13,233 nt of DNA from Pseudomonadota bacterium (GTDB taxonomy: Bacteria; Pseudomonadota; Gammaproteobacteria; Steroidobacterales; Woeseiaceae), in NCBI GenBank assembly GCA_022565135.1, contig JADFKA010000017.1:1-13233 (forward strand), given 5' to 3'. The notes beneath the pieces were generated by a model that saw only the letters and a list, made by a program, of their open reading frames with translations, was not told where the DNA came from and ran no database searches. Shown one piece after another: positions 1 to 6,920 of this stretch. Within the stretch, counting starts at the first letter, position 1. Each line of letters starts with the position of its first letter. The position numbers and the translations under genes are program-made.

Positions 1-147
1 TATTGTGAAAACTACAAGGACTACGTCAGTCGGGAATTGTTCGATGCGATACTCACGTCCGAGGAAGAGCACGTGGACTTTCTGGAAACGCAACTCGAAT
101 TGGTTGACAAGCTTGGACTTGAGAATTACTTGCAGTCGCAGGTCTGA
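1..147 (+). CDS. bfr: Bacterioferritin, C-terminal 48 residues (5' end outside window)
   Basis: Frame 1 is open from the first base to a TGA at 145-147. It encodes the typical end of a bacterioferritin: a YVSRELFDAIL helix, then EEEHVDFLETQLELVDKLG, then the near-terminal NYLQSQ motif. Bacterioferritin is a cytoplasmic 24-subunit heme-containing iron store that oxidises Fe(II) at a di-iron ferroxidase site. The Glu at 61-63 and His at 70-72 form the ExxH pair that corresponds to the E127/H130 ferroxidase ligands of E. coli Bfr. The heme-ligand Met and the other ferroxidase residues lie upstream of the window. The family normally has about 155-160 residues, so roughly 110 are missing. The gene converges on the minus-strand glycosyltransferase and seems functionally unrelated to the glycan genes. 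A ferritin of the same fold is the only real alternative, but the NYLQ ending favours Bfr. Confidence 0.93.
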   Translation, partial: YCENYKDYVSRELFDAILTSEEEHVDFLETQLELVDKLGLENYLQSQV

Positions 148-162
148 GAGTTCAGCCCGCAA

Positions 163-195
163 GAGAAAGTCCCGACTTAACTGCCGGATTTTCTC
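163..195. terminator. Possible hairpin between convergent genes
   Basis: GAGAAAGTCC (163-172) can pair with GGATTTTCTC (186-195), giving ten base pairs including one G-T wobble, around a 13-nt loop. It sits 15 bp after the bacterioferritin stop and 12 bp beyond the end of the convergent glycosyltransferase, a natural place for a shared terminator. There is no T-run after the stem on either strand, so intrinsic termination is uncertain. Confidence 0.3.
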
Positions 196-207
196 AGCTT
201 CGCAAAG

Positions 208-1335
208 TTAATTTCGATTTACCCGACAGCGATCAGCTCCGCTCAGCGCTTCGTTGTAGATGCCAATCAATTTGTCAACATGCCGCTCAAGCCCAAGTCG
301 GCGACTGACAGTCTGGCCGCAGCTGCTTATCCTGTCTGCAAGAAGCTCGTCCGTCAGCAATCGGTAGAGCTCCCGAGCGAGGGCAGACGGGTCTCCGGGC
401 GGAACGAGTAACGCGCTTTCCTCATGTCTTAAGAATTCCGGTATTCCACCAACGCCGGAGACAACCGCTGGCGTGCCGGCTGTCAAGGATTCGAGAAGCG
501 CGAACGGCAGCCCTTCGTTCAATGACGGTAGCGCAAAGCAATCCATCGCTGCCAGGTAGCGAGAAGCATTCGGCTGAAAGCCGACAAATCGAACATGCTC
601 CTGCAAGTCCAGTTCTTTAACCAGTCCTTCAAGTTGCGGGCGCTCATTGCCATCTCCAAACAACACCAGCACGACCGGTCGTATCATTTTCACGAGCTCC
701 GCAAGAGCTTGAATGAGGTAACGTGTTCCCTTTACCGGATCGAAACGAGTAATGGAGCCTATGACCCTGGTACCATCCGGAATACCCAGTTGCAACCGCC
801 ATGCCTGAATGTCTACGTCGCATAGCGGTGTGACCGATGGCGCGGGATTTGGAATTACACGGACTATCGAGCTGTCCACCGACCGGGTCCGGATACTGTA
901 CTCGGCAACGGATTCCGATACTGCGATAAGGCGATGCGTACAATTTCGCAACAGATAGTCGGCGGCACGTCCATAGACAGGGGCAGGACTCGTGCTGTCG
1001 TGCTGATGGATAATAACCGGTTTTCGCGCCATCATCGCGACTATTCGTCCAAACGTAGAGGCGCCGTATCCATGCAAGTGCATGATGTCGATATTTTCGT
1101 TTTGAACGGTTTCCAGCAGCCAGTAGAGAGTTCTCGGATCGCCGACTCGGTGTTTCGGCACCAGCAAGTCGACTCCCGCATCGGCAAGCAATGCCTGCAG
1201 TGACTCATTGCAGCGCAAGACAATGGGAACAACTGAATTCTCCGGCAGCGCCGGAATGACATATTTCAGGTAGGCGCCGACACCGTGCAATCGATCACCG
1301 TAGCCAATCTTGTCCGCTACCCATAGAATTCGCAT
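208..1335 (-). CDS. GT4-family (GT-B fold) glycosyltransferase
   Basis: This is a 375-residue retaining glycosyltransferase of the GT4 family, expected to move a sugar from a nucleotide donor to a lipid-linked or polysaccharide acceptor at the cytoplasmic face of the inner membrane. The N-terminal Rossmann half begins MRILWVADKIGYG and contains the acceptor-side segment IDIMHLHGYGA. The C-terminal half has the donor-site features: GSITRFDPVKGTRYLIQA, a LFGDGNERPQLE segment, the VRFVGFQPN strand, and the E-x7-E motif in NEGLPFALLES, followed by GGIPEF. I chose the ATG at 1335. An in-frame ATG at 1377 adds 14 residues (MSRYLRQSDNIGLA) before the conserved strand and would lie upstream of the promoter proposed here. 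No signal peptide or membrane span is seen. It is divergent from the glycan operon and probably serves the same polymer, but its sugar specificity cannot be read from sequence. Confidence 0.9.
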   Translation of the reverse strand: MRILWVADKIGYGDRLHGVGAYLKYVIPALPENSVVPIVLRCNESLQALLADAGVDLLVPKHRVGDPRTLYWLLETVQNENIDIMHLHGYGASTFGRIVAMMARKPVIIHQHDSTSPAPVYGRAADYLLRNCTHRLIAVSESVAEYSIRTRSVDSSIVRVIPNPAPSVTPLCDVDIQAWRLQLGIPDGTRVIGSITRFDPVKGTRYLIQALAELVKMIRPVVLVLFGDGNERPQLEGLVKELDLQEHVRFVGFQPNASRYLAAMDCFALPSLNEGLPFALLESLTAGTPAVVSGVGGIPEFLRHEESALLVPPGDPSALARELYRLLTDELLADRISSCGQTVSRRLGLERHVDKLIGIYNEALSGADRCRVNRN

Positions 1336-1362
1336 TGCTAGTCCAATGTTATCAGATTGCCG

Positions 1363-1391
1363 CAAATATCGTGACATGGCTGAGGTGCCAA
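1363..1391 (-). promoter_or_regulatory. Possible sigma70-type promoter for the GT4 gene
   Basis: On the minus strand TTGGCA (complement of 1386-1391) matches the -35 consensus at five of six positions. It is followed after exactly 17 bp by TATTTG (complement of 1363-1368), a weak -10. Initiation would fall near 1355, leaving about 20 nt of leader before the ATG at 1335 and supporting that start over the one at 1377. The -35 element overlaps the CCAATG-T-CATTGG palindrome. Confidence 0.33.
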
Positions 1392-1567
1392 TGTCATTGG
1401 TAGCGACAGTGTGTTTTCACGCTCACGAAATGACTCGATGCAGCCCGCACGCTGATTATCAACCATAAATGCGAATACTTTAGTGACGCAATTCGCATAA
1501 GGTGACGTGATTCATAGCAATTTGCGCCCGGCCCCCCGAATAATACTTCAGTGGCAAATTGTCAATT
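1388..1567. promoter_or_regulatory. Divergent spacer with three short palindromes
   Basis: Between the divergent transcription units there are three dyads. CCAATG-T-CATTGG (1388-1400) is a 13-bp palindrome. ATGCGAAT (1469-1476) and ATTCGCAT (1491-1498) form an 8-bp perfect inverted repeat with a 14-nt spacer and centres two helical turns apart. AATTG-T-CAATT (1557-1567) is an 11-bp palindrome. The plus-strand promoter is not clear: TTGTCA at 1559-1564 is a good -35 but has no well-placed -10. These are plausible operator sites by position and symmetry only. Confidence 0.3.
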
Positions 1568-1621
1568 ATGGTCAGATAGCCACGTTGGTATTGAGTGAAT
1601 TCTTCGGATGGCGGCACAATT

Positions 1622-2569
1622 ATGTCAATCGCATCTCCAATCGACAGGATGGATAATAGTGAATCCGCATACACGGTAGCGATCGCGATTCTGTCCTGGA
1701 ATCAGCGTGACGTGACCCTACAGTGCCTTCGGAGCCTGGTGGAAGCCGACTACCCCCCGAGTCAGGTTGTTGTCTGGGATAACGGTTCGACTGATGGTAC
1801 TGACGTTGCTGTTGCAGATGAATTCCCCGCGATAATCTTCTATCGCTCAGAAAAAAACCTCGGCGTTGCGTCCGGTCGTAATGCGGTGGCGAAATTAGCC
1901 TGCGATACGCTGCACTCTGACTACATCCTTTTCCTGGATAATGACATGCAGGTCACACCGGGCTTTCTCGAAGCCCTGCTAGAGCCATTCGCAGATGAGA
2001 ATAAACTGGCGCAAACCACTGCGAAGATCCTGACCATGGATAACACAAACCGAATTAACGCGGCCGGTGGGTCAATTGTCAACTTTGCGAGTGGGACGAT
2101 CGTGCCCGTCGGTTATGGCGAAGTCGACACAGGTCAGTTCGATACCACACGAAAATGTCTGCCCGGTGGAGGCGGAACGATGGTCAGGATGGACGTATTT
2201 TCGATGCTCTCCGGATTTGACCCGATATTCGATCCGTATGGTCCGGAGGATCTGGATTTCTCATTTCGCGTGCGAGAAGCAGGTTACTATGGACGTTATG
2301 TGCCAGAGGCCGTTATTTACCACGATCATCATCGCTCGGTAAGTAATGGCAAATTCGATGAGACTTATGCGAGCAACAAACTGCAGCACTGGATGATCTT
2401 GCTGCAGCGCCACGCGATGCCATCGCAGAAGATCGGGTTTTTTCTGTTTGGCGGGCCTATCGGCGCAGTGAGAATCACATTTCGCGAACTGTCACGCAGA
2501 AATCCCGGGGCGATCAAGGGAATCTTGTCCGGCATTTGGCGCTACTGCGCTGGTCGCTTGTCGCGCTAG
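1622..2569 (+). CDS. GT2-family glycosyltransferase (rhamnosyltransferase-like)
   Basis: This is a 315-residue inverting glycosyltransferase with the GT-A fold of family 2. The nucleotide-binding start is TVAIAILSWNQRD (about residues 18-30), followed by VVVWDNGSTDGT (49-60). The metal-binding DxD motif is the DND of FLDNDMQ (106-108). A Gly-rich acceptor-side segment, LPGGGGTMVR (180-189), precedes the GPEDLDFSFR segment with the catalytic-base ED pair at 209-210. YHDHHRS (233-239) closes the site. This arrangement resembles the WbbL/rhamnosyltransferase-like branch of GT2, but the sugar is not predictable. I chose the ATG at 1622 because GGATGGCGG lies seven bases upstream; an in-frame GTG at 1595 would add nine residues. 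It is the first gene of the plus-strand operon. A short hydrophobic patch (IGFFLFGGPIGAV, about 271-283) may touch the membrane. Confidence 0.9.
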   Translation: MSIASPIDRMDNSESAYTVAIAILSWNQRDVTLQCLRSLVEADYPPSQVVVWDNGSTDGTDVAVADEFPAIIFYRSEKNLGVASGRNAVAKLACDTLHSDYILFLDNDMQVTPGFLEALLEPFADENKLAQTTAKILTMDNTNRINAAGGSIVNFASGTIVPVGYGEVDTGQFDTTRKCLPGGGGTMVRMDVFSMLSGFDPIFDPYGPEDLDFSFRVREAGYYGRYVPEAVIYHDHHRSVSNGKFDETYASNKLQHWMILLQRHAMPSQKIGFFLFGGPIGAVRITFRELSRRNPGAIKGILSGIWRYCAGRLSR

Positions 2570-2572
2570 GCC

Positions 2573-3343
2573 TTGACGCCTGATGCACCTGAACTGGATA
2601 TCTTACGCATGATACCGGAGCATAGATTTAAGGACTTCCTACGGGATATTCGGCGTAAAGTGCAGCGCCGAACGCGCTTTCCGGGCGTTGGACACATTAA
2701 TCTTGGCAGCCTGGACCGCGTGACCCCGGTAAGCGGCAACTGGGGATTTGATCGTGGCCAGCCCGTTGACCGGTACTACATAGAAAATTTTCTCGACCGA
2801 TCCCGCGACCATATTGCCGGCAGAGTCCTGGAGGTCGCCGACAACGCCTATACGTGCCGCTTTGGTAAGCAGGCGGTGACGCGCAGCGACATATTGCATG
2901 ATGCCCCTGGTCACCCCAGAGCTACGGTGGTTGCCGATCTCTCCGCTCCGGAGACAGCTCCCACCAACGAATTTGACTGTATTATCTGCACACAAACCCT
3001 GCAGCTGATTTACGACATATCTCCTGCGCTTCAATCACTGCACAAGATGCTAAAGCCAGGCGGCACACTGCTCCTCACAGTTCCGGGAATCACTGCTATT
3101 TCACGAGAGGATATGAATCGACATGGAGACTTCTGGCGATTCACATCGGCTTCAATTGAACGAGCGCTACAGGACACATTCGGTGCTGACGGAGTGGTCG
3201 TCAAAGCCTTCGGCAACGTCTACGCTGCGACCGCATTCTTGCATGGCCTTGCTGTTGAGGAATTGGATCGGAACAAACTCGATTTTCTTGATCCCGATTA
3301 CGAAGTACTGCTGGCGGCAACCGCACGCAAGCGTGCCCGATAG
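2573..3343 (+). CDS. Atypical class I SAM-dependent methyltransferase
   Basis: The product is about 256 residues with a Methyltransf_11-like Rossmann core. A conserved N-terminal block, GFDRGQPVDRYYIENFL (58-74), precedes the SAM motif I region VLEVADNAYTCRFG (85-98). Here the usual GxGxG loop is replaced by ADNAYTCRFG. D122 in VVADLS is the likely ribose-binding acid, FDCIICTQTLQ (134-144) is the post-II strand, KPGGTLLLTVPG (161-172) is the typical motif III loop, and HGDFWRFT (184-191) is a C-terminal block. Proteins with the RGxPVDRYYIE and HGDxWRFT blocks are, to my knowledge, common in polysaccharide clusters and may O-methylate a sugar. The substrate is unknown. The start is uncertain: TTG at 2573 is 3 bp after the upstream stop, and ATG at 2609 would remove 12 residues. 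Neither has a strong ribosome-binding site. Confidence 0.85.
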   Translation: MTPDAPELDILRMIPEHRFKDFLRDIRRKVQRRTRFPGVGHINLGSLDRVTPVSGNWGFDRGQPVDRYYIENFLDRSRDHIAGRVLEVADNAYTCRFGKQAVTRSDILHDAPGHPRATVVADLSAPETAPTNEFDCIICTQTLQLIYDISPALQSLHKMLKPGGTLLLTVPGITAISREDMNRHGDFWRFTSASIERALQDTFGADGVVVKAFGNVYAATAFLHGLAVEELDRNKLDFLDPDYEVLLAATARKRAR

Positions 3344-3346
3344 CTA

Positions 3347-4315
3347 ATGAAGCTTCCTGGTCGCCGCACCCTATTCCGTGCTGCTGGCTGGGCGCGCGCC
3401 ATGATGCGCCCAGGTCCAGCGATACTGGGTTACCATCGCATCGCGACCTCAGAGTGGGACCCGCAACATCTGTGTGTCAGCAAGGAGAACTTTGCCCAAC
3501 AACTCGAGGTTCTGCGAAAGAACGTACGGCCTTTATCGCTGCGGCAAATCAATCGTAGCTTGGCCGAGGGACGAGTACCGGCCCGCTCTGTGGCGATCAC
3601 TTTCGATGACGGTTATATCGATACGTACGAAGATGCCGTACCGCTGCTGAAGCAACAGGAATTATCGGCCACGGTCTTCGTAATCACTGGAACAATCGGT
3701 GGATGTTACTGGTGGTACGAGGTGCAAAACCTCGTCGAGACCGCAAACGAACTGCCGGAGAGGATTGATTTGAGCATCGGCGGCGAGTCTTTCCGCTGGA
3801 CCCGGCATGCACGCGACGCACGCAATCGGCGCTCCCTATTGAAGGGTCTCGGTGGCTTTTTTCAATTGTTGCCGTTCTCCGATCAGCAAATCGCGCTTGA
3901 CGAACTCCGACCATTGTTTGCGTCCAGCACGAAAAATAATCGCACATCACGGGCCATGTCGGCTGAACAAATTGCCGAACTTGGCGCATGCGAGCTTATA
4001 GATATTGGTTCCCATACTGTCTCTCATCAGCCGCTCGGACGTGTAAGTACCGAGCAACAGTCGGATGAACTCATGCAAAGCAAAAAGGCACTCGAGGAAA
4101 TCACCGGGCAACCAGTAAGATCGTTTTCGTATCCACACGGAATAACCTCAGCTGATTCGCCACGTATAGCAAGAGAGCTCGGCTATACTGTCGGCTGCAC
4201 AAGTCGTGAGGGCGTCGTTTCATCGAGCAGCAATCCGTATTTGCTCCCGCGCCTATGGGTCGGTAACTGGGACGGCGAGCGCTTCGCGAAGTGGCTACGC
4301 CTGTGGTTACGTTGA
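3347..4315 (+). CDS. NodB-type polysaccharide deacetylase (CE4)
   Basis: This is a 322-residue metal-dependent carbohydrate esterase of family 4, which removes acetyl groups from N- or O-acetylated sugars. An early strand, AILGYHRI (25-32), is typical. Motif 1 is TFDDGY (85-90), with D87 the expected catalytic base and D88 a metal ligand. Motif 2 is SHTVSH (222-227), with H223 and H227 the other metal ligands. Motif 3 is SFSYPHG (259-265). Between motifs 1 and 2 there is a long insert beginning GGCYWWYEVQNLVE (118-131), which is common in polysaccharide-locus deacetylases. No signal peptide or membrane segment is apparent, so it probably acts in the cytoplasm on lipid-linked or soluble sugar intermediates; that location is inferred. 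ATG at 3347 lies 3 bp after the methyltransferase stop, so translation is likely coupled. Confidence 0.92.
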   Translation: MKLPGRRTLFRAAGWARAMMRPGPAILGYHRIATSEWDPQHLCVSKENFAQQLEVLRKNVRPLSLRQINRSLAEGRVPARSVAITFDDGYIDTYEDAVPLLKQQELSATVFVITGTIGGCYWWYEVQNLVETANELPERIDLSIGGESFRWTRHARDARNRRSLLKGLGGFFQLLPFSDQQIALDELRPLFASSTKNNRTSRAMSAEQIAELGACELIDIGSHTVSHQPLGRVSTEQQSDELMQSKKALEEITGQPVRSFSYPHGITSADSPRIARELGYTVGCTSREGVVSSSSNPYLLPRLWVGNWDGERFAKWLRLWLR

Positions 4316-5229
4316 ACACCGATGTTCTCGAGTCGGGCCTGGTTACGGTCATCATGCCATTTCTCGATACGCGCGAGCGCTTCTTGAGTGAAGCGATAGA
4401 GAGCGTCCGCGATCAGACCTACGAGAACTGGGAACTCATTCTTATTAATGACGGATCGGCACCAGAAATTTCAGCGTTTGCAGCGCAAATCGCGAAAAGC
4501 GATCCCACCAGAATTCATTACCTGACTCACCAGCAGGGTGGTGTCCAGGGAAGTAGCAGGAGCCGAAATCTTGGATTGTCGCGAGCGCAAGGTGAATACG
4601 TCGCTTTCCTCGATTCGGACGACGTATGGAAGCCGGCCAAGTTGGAAGAACAACTACGGCTCTTCGCGACGTATCCGGATGCAGGGATGATCTATGGCAA
4701 TACCCTCTACTGGTACAGTTGGACCGGTCGCCCTGGCGACAGGCGGCGCGACAACAAACCACATCTGGGTGTCGGATCAGCCAGCGTTGTTGCCCCACCC
4801 AAGATGCTCAAATACTCGCTGCAGGGGCGAATCGCCGTGCCGTGCATGTGTAGCGTCATCATGCGCCGCGATGTCTTGTCGCCAGATGACTGGTTCGAGG
4901 ATGAGTTCGATGGCATGTACGACGACCAGGTGCTGTACGCGAAACTCTGGGCCAGTGCGCCTGTTTGCGTTGTGGACCGGTGTTGGGACCAATACCGGCA
5001 GCACCCGGACTCGATGACCGCCCAGAGTGGCAGGTCAATGCGTCACTACCGGTCGCGGCAACATTACCTCGACTGGCTAACAAGATACCTCGAGCGTAAC
5101 GCTGTTCAGGATCCGGGACTCTGGCGAGCGTTGACATATGAGAAAACTATCGCCAGAAGCCGGCGATTCGGTTCGATGTTCCGAAAACTGCGCAGCCTCG
5201 CCTGGCGCATCTTGCCTTCGATCAAGTAA
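4291..5229 (+). CDS. GT2-family glycosyltransferase
   Basis: This is an inverting GT-A glycosyltransferase of up to 312 residues. The fold starts at VTVIMPFLDTRERFLSEAIESV (from about residue 18), then WELILINDGS (47-56). RNLGLSRAQGEYVAFLDSDD follows, with the metal-binding DSD at 108-110. The likely catalytic-base region is MYDDQVLYAKL (209-219), and the YRQHPDSM block (235-242) is typical of GT2 enzymes of surface-glycan clusters. Donor and acceptor are not predictable. The start is uncertain. GTG at 4291 overlaps the deacetylase gene by 25 bp, GTG at 4303 by 13 bp, and TTG at 4312 by 4 bp in a TTGA overlap like that at 6917-6920. The first Met in frame (4354) falls inside the conserved first strand and is too late. 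No membrane span is visible. A basic C-terminus (RSRRFGSMFRKLRSLAWR) could bind the membrane. Confidence 0.9.
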   Translation: MATPVVTLNTDVLESGLVTVIMPFLDTRERFLSEAIESVRDQTYENWELILINDGSAPEISAFAAQIAKSDPTRIHYLTHQQGGVQGSSRSRNLGLSRAQGEYVAFLDSDDVWKPAKLEEQLRLFATYPDAGMIYGNTLYWYSWTGRPGDRRRDNKPHLGVGSASVVAPPKMLKYSLQGRIAVPCMCSVIMRRDVLSPDDWFEDEFDGMYDDQVLYAKLWASAPVCVVDRCWDQYRQHPDSMTAQSGRSMRHYRSRQHYLDWLTRYLERNAVQDPGLWRALTYEKTIARSRRFGSMFRKLRSLAWRILPSIK

Positions 5230-5249
5230 GCCGATTCGAGAGTTAGTCT

Positions 5250-6920
5250 ATGCCGAAACTGAGCGTCATTATTCCAACCTATCAGCGCCGCGACAGCCTG
5301 CAGAACTGTCTGAATGCACTCGAACGGCAATCGCTCGACCCGGCTCGATTTGAAGTCATCGTTGTCATTGATGGATCCAACGACGGCACGACAGAGTTGC
5401 TGGTGAAATTCAGAACGCGGATTTCGCTCAGCCATATCTGGCAGGAAAATCAGGGTCAGGCAGCTGCTAGAAACCATGGTGCAAGTAAGGCCAGGGGCGA
5501 CTACCTGGTTATTCTGGACGATGACGTCGTAGCCGACCCGGCACTTCTCGAAGAACACCTCAAGTTACAAATCGCCTTAGGTGGTGTGGTAGGCATCGGC
5601 AATATCCTGTATGAGCCCAATGATGACGATTGGTATATCGGGGCCTACGCAAAAAACTGGAATCTCCACTTCGAGAATCTGGCAGAGCGACAACCCGATT
5701 GGCAGGATTTGTATTCCGGTAATATGTCTATTCCGCGTGAACGCTTCAATGACATCGGAGGTTTTTCGACAGAACATGCGATTGCGCATGACGCGGAACT
5801 GGGATGCCGCCTGCAGTTGGCCCGCGCCGAATTCGCCTACGCGCCTGCCGCCAGGGTCCGTCATCGAAACAACAAGACGCGCGCAAAATTGATCAGGGAA
5901 ACCGAGGCGCGAGGTGCCGTCAGTTATCGTTTGTCTCGCAAGTTCGGAGCCGTCTTGAGTGACCTGTCGGCCTCCTATCAACAGATCGGGCCCCTGCCTT
6001 TGCTGTTCTTTCATGTGGCCCACAAGACAGGCATTTCGGGTCGGGTGCTCGGCCGATTGCGGCTGGCTTTGACAGACGGACAGAGAACCAGCTGGCAAAA
6101 GAAAGTGCAGCAGTATGTTTTCTGGAGCGGCTTGCGACGCGCCGCCAATGATGACGACAACTATTTTTGGCGAAGTTTCACGCGCGGAGTTCCCATCCTG
6201 GCATACCACGCATTCACCAGGAATCGTAACCATGCAAGCCGTTTTATCGTTTCTTCTGACGACTTCGAGACGCAGATGCAATACCTTCTCGACAGAGGGT
6301 ACAGTGTGATATCGGTCGCACAATTTCTAGCCCTAAGGCGCGACGGCAAACTGCCTACCCCCGATACAGTTGTGGTTACCGTCGATGACGGCTATGCCGA
6401 TTTTGCAGAAATCGCCTGGCCCGTCATGCAAGAGAAGCGATTCAATGGCACCGTGTTCGTCGTAACTGAGCGGGCAGGATCGAAAAACACATGGGATACT
6501 TCAGGCGAATTGTGTGATCGAGAACTGCTGTCGTGGGAACAGCTCAACCAGTTAGCCAGCGCTGGCGTCGAGATCGGCGCGCATACCCGAACGCACCCGA
6601 CGCTCGTCGAGTCGTCAAAAGACCAATTGAGCCAGGAAGTGCACGGAGCCAAAGAGGATATCGAGAAACACCTTGGCAGATCACCGGATACTTTCGCCTT
6701 TCCATTCGGTGAATACAATTCGGAGGTCCTGAGCATGGTATCGGAGACCGGATACGAGGCAGCTTGCACGGTGAATCCGGGGATGAATACACCCGACATC
6801 GAAGATATGAAATTGCGACGCATCGAAATTTTCGGCACCGACAGCGCCTGGCGATTCAGGCTCAAAGTCCGGTTCGGTGCCCGCAGGCCGAAACTCTTAC
6901 AGCTGATTCAGGGCCTTTGA
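5250..6920 (+). CDS. Fused GT2 glycosyltransferase and NodB polysaccharide deacetylase
   Basis: This 556-residue protein has two catalytic domains. Residues 1 to about 250 are a GT2 transferase: KLSVIIPTYQRRDS (3-16), VIVVIDGSNDGT (36-47), QGQAAARNHG (68-77), and a DxD-type DDD at 90-92 in LVILDDDVV. The usual ED base pair is HD (180-181) in AIAHDAELGCRL, so the Asp is kept and Glu is replaced by His. A linker of about 60 residues with no membrane span follows. Residues about 314-530 are a CE4 deacetylase: PILAYHAF (315-322), TVDDGY (377-382, with D379 and D380 as base and metal ligand), GAHTRTH (443-449, with H445 and H449 as ligands), and FAFPFGEY (482-489). All motif residues needed for catalysis are present in both halves. 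ATG at 5250 lies 20 bp after the previous stop. The fusion suggests that one sugar is transferred and deacetylated by the same polypeptide in the cytoplasm. Confidence 0.92.
   Translation: MPKLSVIIPTYQRRDSLQNCLNALERQSLDPARFEVIVVIDGSNDGTTELLVKFRTRISLSHIWQENQGQAAARNHGASKARGDYLVILDDDVVADPALLEEHLKLQIALGGVVGIGNILYEPNDDDWYIGAYAKNWNLHFENLAERQPDWQDLYSGNMSIPRERFNDIGGFSTEHAIAHDAELGCRLQLARAEFAYAPAARVRHRNNKTRAKLIRETEARGAVSYRLSRKFGAVLSDLSASYQQIGPLPLLFFHVAHKTGISGRVLGRLRLALTDGQRTSWQKKVQQYVFWSGLRRAANDDDNYFWRSFTRGVPILAYHAFTRNRNHASRFIVSSDDFETQMQYLLDRGYSVISVAQFLALRRDGKLPTPDTVVVTVDDGYADFAEIAWPVMQEKRFNGTVFVVTERAGSKNTWDTSGELCDRELLSWEQLNQLASAGVEIGAHTRTHPTLVESSKDQLSQEVHGAKEDIEKHLGRSPDTFAFPFGEYNSEVLSMVSETGYEAACTVNPGMNTPDIEDMKLRRIEIFGTDSAWRFRLKVRFGARRPKLLQLIQGL

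Noticed and set aside
1559..1594. TTGTCA as the -35 of the glycan operon promoter
   Set aside because: The hexamer is good, but nothing resembling a -10 box lies 16-18 bp downstream.
1480..1674. 64-codon minus-strand frame across the divergent spacer
   Set aside because: It overlaps the start of the first GT2 gene on the opposite strand and the palindromes. No family resemblance is seen, and no supporting ribosome-binding site was identified.
5577..6323. Long (248-codon) minus-strand open frame inside the GT2-NodB gene
   Set aside because: The plus strand encodes clear catalytic motifs throughout; the opposite frame has no family signature and is a by-product of codon bias.
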